A DNA stretch of 64,000 nucleotides from the NCBI RefSeq assembly GCF_009905375.1, contig NC_133655.1, positions 171,181,141 through 171,245,140 of the forward strand, given 5' to 3'. How positions within the stretch are numbered: the stretch's first letter is position 1; the number at the start of each line of letters is the position of its first letter. Source of the DNA: Apium graveolens. Lineage: Eukaryota > Streptophyta > Magnoliopsida > Apiales > Apiaceae. Shown one piece after another: positions 59,004 through 64,000 of this stretch. The notes beneath the pieces were generated by a model. That model had not been told where the DNA came from. It saw only the letters and a list, made by a program, of their open reading frames with translations, and did not search any database. The position numbers and the translations under genes are program-made.

Positions 59004-59860
59004 ATAAGGGGGGATAAAAGGAAAGTGAAAGGAGAAGAGGTGAAGAGCTAGTTGAAGTTAGAGGTTCATCAAAAGCAATCATTAGATTTCAATCTAGACA
59101 AGGTGGAGAAAGTAAGAGGAATAAAAGAAGAGTAGAAGATTTGACTGTGACTAAAAAAATGCAAAAATCTTCACAAGTCACAACTTTTGCTGATGATGAC
59201 CAAGGTATTCTGGAGATAGAAGCTGGTGCTGAAGCAAGTCAATATCTTCAAACTCTGAAAGTTAAAGGAAGAAAGAAAAATCTGTTCTACAAGGATCCAA
59301 AGATTCAATTATTTGATTCTGAGGTGAGTAGTAGAATATTGGCAAGAGAAAATCCTGGAGTTGATCTTGAACAACTAAGGCAAATGGAGGAAGACTTCAA
59401 GAATTCCATAAAGATAACAAATACTGATATTGCTGTTATTTCTCAAGTACTTTATGAAGATGATCCTTCTAATAGGCCAACTAGAGGTATAGTTATAAGG
59501 GAAATCAGTTAGGCAGAAGATTTCAAATCACAAGTTACTATAACTGATGGCAAGAAGCTTAAAGGAAAAGAGAAGATATGAGAGAAGTCAAAGATATCAA
59601 AATCTAAAGCCAAAGCTGTTGTAAAGAAGAAATAAGTATCTAAAGAAACTAAATCTCAAATGCTGATAGATCCAATATATACAGTAGTTCAAGTTTATGA
59701 TACTGAAGAAAAATGTGAAGAAGAAGAAGAAATCAGCCAAGCTCACTAAAGAAGGAAGATTTATGGAGCTTTCTGAGCTGAAGAACTGGAATTAACCTCT
59801 AACATTGCTCAAGTTAAAGAAGCAGTTCAGAAAGAAGAGTAAAGTCTGATATTCACTGAA
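59004..59860 (+). pseudogene. ORF4 of Copia A, C-terminal part
   Basis: Resumes right after the Copia B duplication. It reads RRGEELVEVRGSSKAIIRFQ, then an open stretch to 59512 (TFADDDQGILEIEAGAEASQ; YKDPKIQLFDSEVSSRILAR; GVDLEQLRQMEEDFKN; DIAVISQVLYEDDPSNRPTR; VIREIS). A TAG (59510-59512) and later stops follow in a Lys-rich tail ending near TDIH-like sequence at about 59858. The C-terminal domain is the best conserved part of ORF4 between Copia A and Copia B. Confidence 0.75.
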
Positions 59861-59960
59861 GTAAGATTGAATATGCATACTTGATTCCTGCATTTAGATA
59901 GTTCTGACATCATCAATTGAAACTTGTCCATATATCCATTATGAACAAGTTGTGGGAGAT

Positions 59961-60450
59961 TGTTATGAGCAATTGATGATATCAAGCAGAAACTATCAGA
60001 AGTTCACATCAGAATTTATATCAACGGATGATGATAACATCAACAGATGATGATTTCGACAGATAATGATATCAATGGATAATAATGTCAACGAATAATG
60101 TAATCAGTATTTGTCACATCAGTTGATCTTCGATAAGGAAAAGGAAACAGGAACTCAAGGCGGTGAAGGACTTTCCTTGTTGTTATTAGAATAAGATTCC
60201 TTATAAATTGTGTAGTTGTGCTCTATATAAAGCACATATTAGGTTCATGCTATATGCATTGCGACATTGTTATATCTTTTGCATAACCTAGCAGCTCTCA
60301 AGGATATTTGTTTATCCTTTCGAGAGAGTGCGTTTGTAATCAGTTTTTATCTGTTAATATAAAAACTGTTGATTTTGTTAAAGCTTTGTCAAATTTATTG
60401 TATTAAGTGTATTCACCCCCCCCCCTTTACAATTGATTAAGGGCCTAATA
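59961..60450 (+). repeat. 3' LTR of Copia A
   Basis: 490 bases from TGTTATGAGCAATTGATG to GGGCCTAATA, matching 16344-16836. It carries diverged ATCAACGGATGATG repeats (60020-60105) and CTATATAAAGCAC (60222-60234). The polypurine tract before it (59949-59960) is eroded. The flank GTTTA follows, then Copia Z RT. Confidence 0.93.
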
Positions 60451-60473
60451 GTTTATATTGAAAAGATCCTTAA

Positions 60474-60920
60474 GGGGTCGTTTGGTTCGTCATATTCTGG
60501 AATCAGATATGGGTTTCAGTCATTCCAATCCCATACCTGATGTTTTGATCAGAAAAATAAAATTTAATACCCATTCCTCAAACCCCCAATGTATGGGTTT
60601 TTCATACCCAAGTAGGGAGGTGGGTATGAGGGAGGGGTATGGGTATCAACTTTTATTTCACTATTTTAATTTTTATTTAAGCAATTAAATATAAATGTTT
60701 AGTACTAAAAGAATTCTATGAACCTTAAAAATATAATAATAATAATAAATTAATATATTTAATTTAATTAAAATTATTGACTTAATATATTTTAAATTAA
60801 AAAATATTTATTACAGCACTCAACCAAACACATGATATCAGATATGATACCTGATCCCCATACCACTCTCACCCGATTCCTGATTCCAACCCGATACCAC
60901 ATCTTGAACCAAACGACCCC
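60474..60920. mobile_element. Tourist-like (PIF/Harbinger) MITE
   Basis: This 447-base element has 15-base perfect terminal inverted repeats: GGGGTCGTTTGGTTC at the left and GAACCAAACGACCCC at the right. It is flanked by TAA duplications (60471-60473 and 60921-60923), the three-base size and TWA sequence favoured by PIF/Harbinger elements. The interior is AT-rich, without a frame, and subterminal GGTATGGGTAT/ATACC sequences extend the imperfect symmetry. It sits in Copia Z RT, whose reading (EKIL to KRFIMDKA) is restored when it is removed. Confidence 0.93.
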
Positions 60921-61728
60921 TAAAAGATTTATAATGGATAAAGCATATCATGTGAGTACAGCTATGGTTGTACGTTCACTAGAAAAGAAAAAGGATCCAT
61001 TCCACCCAAGAGAAAAGGGAGAAGAACTACTTTGTCCTGAAGTACCATATCTTAGTGCAATTGGTGCGCTAAAGTATCTTACCAATTGTACACGCCCTAC
61101 TATCGCATTTTCAGTTAATTTGTTGTCAAGACATAGTTCTGCTCCAACTCGAAGACATTGGACCACTGTGAAACAAATATTTAGATATCTTCGAGGAACA
61201 ATGGATATGGATTTAATTTATTCTAAAGACTAAAAAATGGAATTAGTTGGTTATGCAGATGCTGAATATCGGTCTGATCCCCACAAAGGTAGATCTCAAA
61301 CATGTTACGTATTTACATATGGTGATACCGCAATATCTTGATGGTCTACAAAGCAGACTCTTGCAGCAACTTCTTCGAATCATGCTGAATTATTGACGTT
61401 ACATCAAGCTAGTCGGGAATGCGTGTGGCTTAGATCTTTGGTCCATCATATTCCATAATCGTGTGGCCTTTTAGTCAATAAAGGAAGCCCTACTGTTTTA
61501 TTTGAATATAATGAAGCATGCATCACTCAGACTCGAGAAGGTTACATTAAAGGTGATAGGAAAAAGCACATTGATCCAAAGTTCTTGTTTACCCACGAAC
61601 TTCAACAAAGGGATAAAATTGATGTTTGTCACATTCGATCATGTGAAAATCCAGCAGATTTGTTCACAAAAGCACTTCCGTTATCTTCTTTCGAGATATT
61701 TATGCACATGATCGGGATGCGCAGACTT
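60921..61728 (+). pseudogene. Copia Z RT end and RNase H
   Basis: Reads KRFIMDKAYHVSTAMVVRSL, then CPEVPYLSAIGALKYLTNC, RHWTTVKQIFRYLRGTMDMD and, after a stop at 61231-61233, RNase H (VGYADAEYRSDPHKGRS, then a stop in place of Trp, WSTKQTLAATSSNHAELL). It ends with a decayed CENPADLFTKALP motif (61650-61690) and IGMRR. Both stops look like point changes; a frameshift near 61510 adds to the damage. Confidence 0.85.
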
Positions 61729-61922
61729 TGAGATATTTGCTAGTAGTTATATTGTAATGAGGGGGAGACACGTATTGATATACTTTTATACAAACCCATG
61801 TAGTCTTTTTCCTTCACTAGGGTTTTTCCCACTGGTTCCTAGTAAGGTTTTAACGAGGCACAATGTAAGTACGTGTAATACAAGGGGTAATATTATGTAT
61901 ATATGTGTGGATGACCCTTAGG
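61729..61922 (+). other. Copia Z 3' leader with purine tract and conserved C/T-G/A block
   Basis: A GAGGGGGAGACA purine run (61758-61769) is followed by TTTTTCCTTCACTAGGGTTT, CCCACTGG and AGTAAGGTTTTAACGAGGCA. A block of this kind is found between RNase H and the 3' LTR in many plant Ty1/copia elements. No Copia Z LTR follows; Copia D begins instead. Confidence 0.6.
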
Positions 61923-63229
61923 TGTTGTACAAGACATGCCTGTACTATAACAAGAATAAGTCAAATTGACTGCCCTAAGAATTAGTTATTTGATAATCTA
62001 AATTTGTATTTTATATTGTATCACTTGAGTCTGTAAAAATGTAAAAGATTAGACTGGATTATTTTTCTGTAAACAGTCTTAAGCCTAAGAATAAACTCTC
62101 GAAGAAGATCATGAAGATCATGCCTCACAGAAATTGTGAAGAAGTTTGGAGTTGAATAAATCTGTTTTGGGAAAAATATTCGAAGTCAAGATATCTACAA
62201 GTCACAGATCAAGTCATATAGAGAAGTCATTCGAGAACTCCATAATGACTTACCAAGAAGTCCAAAATAGCTTATAGAGAAGTCTCGGAGATATCGACAA
62301 GCCAAATAAAGACATAAAGATCGGAGATATTGACAAGTCATTTCTGTATTAGAGAACTCGGAGATATCGACAAGCCAAATGAATATGTGAAGATTGGAGA
62401 TACAGACAAGTCAAATTCTCATTAGAGATCTCAGAGATATCGACAAGTCAAAATGATTATAAAGATCTCAGAGATATCGACAAGTCATTTCTACATGCAG
62501 AAGTTTGGAGACCTCGACAAGCCAAAGTTCACTTATAGAGAACTTAGAGACCTCGACAAGTCAAAACACTTATAGAGAACTAAGAAATCTCGATAAGCAA
62601 TTATACTTATCAAGATGTCAGTTCTCTATAGTTCAAACTGGAGATCTCGATAAAAACCTCAAGTACAGAATGCAGACCAGTTAAAGATCCAAGATTATCA
62701 ATCAACAAACAAATCAATCACTGATTTGAAAAGTCTATAAAAATAGCTTGAAGTGTACAAGATCAAAGGCCAAGATTAACTAGATATAGGAAAGTCACAG
62801 ACATGCATAATTTGCAAAGATACACTAAGCTAGAAATGGAAAGCTTTAGATAACTTAAATTAGGGTTTAGTACATGCTATTGCATGTTGTGTAAAACCTG
62901 TGTTTACTGATCTATAAAGTAAACACTGGTCCTTTGTTTTTTAAGTATAATAAAAAGATCTGGATTTTCTTGTACCTCTCTCAAGAAAGAAGCTGAGTTC
63001 TTTATCAACAAAGAACCTGGAAATTTGTAGCAAGACATACTTGATTTTAATATAAAATTAAGTGAGTTTTGAAGATACTGCGTTTATGTGCATGTTTAAT
63101 TAATTATGTTTGAACACTGCATCTCTACAAGTTAAACTGCTTTGTTCACCATACCCAAAATAGTTTTAAAAAGTTTAAAAATTTCTAAAACACATTCATC
63201 CCCCTCTGTGTTGTATTCATTACCTAACA
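61923..63229 (+). repeat. 5' LTR of Copia D
   Basis: The right end is certain: ATTACCTAACA followed by a methionine-type primer site. The left end is placed at TGTTGTACAAGACATGCC, where Copia Z-like sequence ends, giving about 1.3 kb; it may be off by a few bases. A TATA box (TATAAAAATAG, 62736-62746) lies about 490 bases before the end. A repeat array occupies 62272-62665. A C-rich stretch (CATCCCCCTCTG) precedes the end, as in other plant copia LTRs. Confidence 0.8.
62272..62665 (+). repeat. Repeats of GGAGATATCGACAAGTCA in the Copia D LTR
   Basis: About nine diverged copies of (C/G)GAGATATCGACAAG(T/C)CA occur every 40-50 bases, separated by partly similar AT-rich spacers often containing TATAGAGAA or ATTAGAGA. 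The array lies upstream of the TATA box in U3, where repeated enhancer-like motifs occur in other plant elements. Confidence 0.8.
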
Positions 63230-63231
63230 AG

Positions 63232-63243
63232 TGGTATCAGAGC
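63232..63243 (+). other. Primer binding site of Copia D (initiator tRNA-Met)
   Basis: TGGTATCAGAGC begins three bases after the LTR end. Confidence 0.9.
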
Positions 63244-63279
63244 AAAATCTGAAAGCAAACAGATTAAGATCTTGGAAGA

Positions 63280-64000
63280 ATGAATACACAGAAGCTTAGC
63301 AGTATCAAGATCCCTATATTTGACAGATCTAACTACACATTATGGAAAAAGAAAATGATGTTGTTTATAAGTATGGCCAACCCATTATATGTTCAGATTC
63401 TAAATAATGGCCCTTTCACCCTCATGGAAAGAGTTGATGAATCTACAGATGGAGATATGGTCATTCCAGCTCATTATGCTCCTAAAGATCCCTCACAATA
63501 GACTGAACCTGAAAAGGAGAAAGTCTCTCTGGATAGTGGCTTGCAACTGATTTTAATAGAGTCACTTGACAATGTATTGTACAATAACATTATCAACTGT
63601 GACACAACCAAACAGATCTGGGAGAAGATATAAATTCTGTGTGTAGGAATAGAGGAAGTTAGGTCAAACCAAAGAAGGATTTTGGTATCTCAGTATGAGG
63701 GTTTTATGGATAAACCAAAGGAAGGAATTACTGAAGTTTTTGAGAGGTTCAACAAATTGATAAATGACTTGCAGCTACATGATAAATATTATGAAGCTGA
63801 GGAGGTTAACCTAAAGTTCCTGCTAGCTCTTCCTGACCATCTTGAATGGGAGGTATCAGCCATTAGAGAAGGAAGAGATCTAAGCAGAATGACTTTGGAA
63901 GTTCTATATGGAATCTTGAAAACTTATGAACTTGAGATGCTACAGAGAAAGTCATTGAAGGCACATCATGGATATGTGGTTGATGGTTCCAGTGCTTTGA
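63280..64000 (+). pseudogene. Copia D gag, N-terminal part (runs off the window)
   Basis: ATG at 63280 gives MNTQKLSSIKIPIFDRSNYT, then LWKKKMMLFISMANPLYVQI, the start of a Ty1/copia gag. A TAG at 63499-63501 interrupts. The frame goes on with LDSGLQLILIESLDNVLYNN, TTKQIWEKI and a TAA (about 63631), then RRILVSQYEGFMDKPKEGIT, FERFNKLINDLQLHDKYY, NLKFLLALPDHLEWEVSAI and LYGILKTYELEMLQRKSLK. It is related to, but clearly distinct from, the gag of Copia A and B. The rest lies beyond the window. Confidence 0.85.

Larger units (their letters stand above)
16344..60450 (+). mobile_element. Copia A: SIRE/Maximus-type Ty1/copia element with accessory ORF3 and ORF4
   Basis: The 5' LTR is 16344-16836 and the 3' LTR 59961-60450, with flanks ATTTA and GTTTA (target duplication with one mismatch) and continuous Copia Z reading on both sides. 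Own segments are 16344-20040, 30239-33667, 47354-48004 and 59004-60450. Three elements are nested inside: Gypsy-2 (with a deletion of about 1.75 kb of INT and RT), the LARD-like element and Copia B. Own sequence totals about 9.2 kb; adding the deletion gives about 11 kb, matching Copia B (10,994 bases). The gag with coiled coil and extra knuckles, protease, and ORFs after RNase H are of SIRE type. Confidence 0.92.
3788..61922 (+). mobile_element. Copia Z: old, heavily interrupted Ty1/copia backbone
   Basis: This is a composite entry. The pieces lie at 3788-5497 (gag, PR, INT), 15832-16343 (RT), 60451-60473 (a few RT codons) and 60921-61922 (RT end, RNase H, 3' leader). They follow gag-PR-INT-RT-RH order on one strand. 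The reading resumes across Copia A: HQSIY lies before 16344 and continues as IEKIL after 60455. It resumes across the MITE as well (EKIL, then KRFIMDKA). All pieces carry stops and frameshifts, and segments are deleted around 5395 and at the right side of Gypsy-1. No LTR of this element is recognisable in the window: the 5' end is cut by the 52-3787 LTR and the 3' end by Copia D. The lineage within Ty1/copia is not assigned. Confidence 0.8.

Noticed and set aside
60458..60688. 76-codon frame starting in Copia Z and running into the MITE
   Set aside because: It crosses the MITE junction; the true reading resumes at 60921.
60700..60810. Possible satellite or matrix-attachment AT stretch
   Set aside because: It is the ordinary AT-rich centre of the MITE.
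62272..62665. CRISPR-like spaced 18-base repeats
   Set aside because: Spacers resemble one another, the repeats are diverged and they lie inside an LTR.

Overview
The window is eukaryotic, AT-rich repeat DNA from a plant, almost certainly a eudicot; a large-genome family such as Apiaceae is only a guess. I found no recognisable host gene, tRNA, rRNA or CRISPR array. Nearly every base belongs to LTR retrotransposons nested inside one another, with one small DNA-transposon MITE.

Layout, oldest to youngest. (1) An old, decayed Ty1/copia element, 'Copia Z' (+), is the backbone. Its pieces lie at 3788-5497 (gag, protease, integrase), 15832-16343 (RT), 60451-60473 and 60921-61922 (RT end, RNase H, 3' leader). 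(2) Into or beside it came: a Tekay/Del-like Ty3/gypsy element of which only the 3' LTR is in the window (52-3787); Gypsy-1, a Tat-lineage element (+, 5498-15831); Copia A, a SIRE/Maximus-type element (+, 16344-60450, interrupted); a Tourist-like MITE (60474-60920); and Copia D (+, 61923 to beyond the end). (3) Into Copia A came: Gypsy-2, a second Tat element (-, 20726-30238) followed by a truncated tandem partner (20041-20725); a degenerate Tekay/LARD-like element with 4.2-kb LTRs (+, 33668-47348); and Copia B, a second SIRE-type element (-, 48005-58998). Target-site duplications ATGAA (LARD-like), AGGTA (Copia B), TAA (MITE) and ATTTA/GTTTA (Copia A) support the nesting. Removing the insertions and allowing for one 1.75-kb deletion restores Copia A to about 11 kb, the size of Copia B.

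The gag and pol genes are all broken by stops and frameshifts, many readable as C-to-T or G-to-A changes expected of methylated DNA. Domains are still clear: the two Tat elements have protease, RT, two RNase H domains (including the extra aRH) and integrase; the SIRE-type elements have a long gag with coiled coil and several zinc knuckles, then protease, integrase, RT and RNase H.

The most interesting parts are accessory. Both SIRE-type elements carry, between RNase H and the 3' LTR, a cargo unit with its own conserved promoter and TATA box, a small ORF (ORF3, 118/125 aa) and a long coiled-coil ORF (ORF4). ORF3 has diverged strongly between the copies while its flanks have not. Gypsy-1 carries a gene on the opposite strand, downstream of integrase, with a TATA box, GGCCCA motifs and four exons that join in frame through GT-AG introns. 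Gypsy-2 lacks this gene and instead has expanded tandem repeats. The LARD-like element has nearly identical LTRs around a heavily decayed interior, as expected if it was copied in trans after it had lost its coding capacity.
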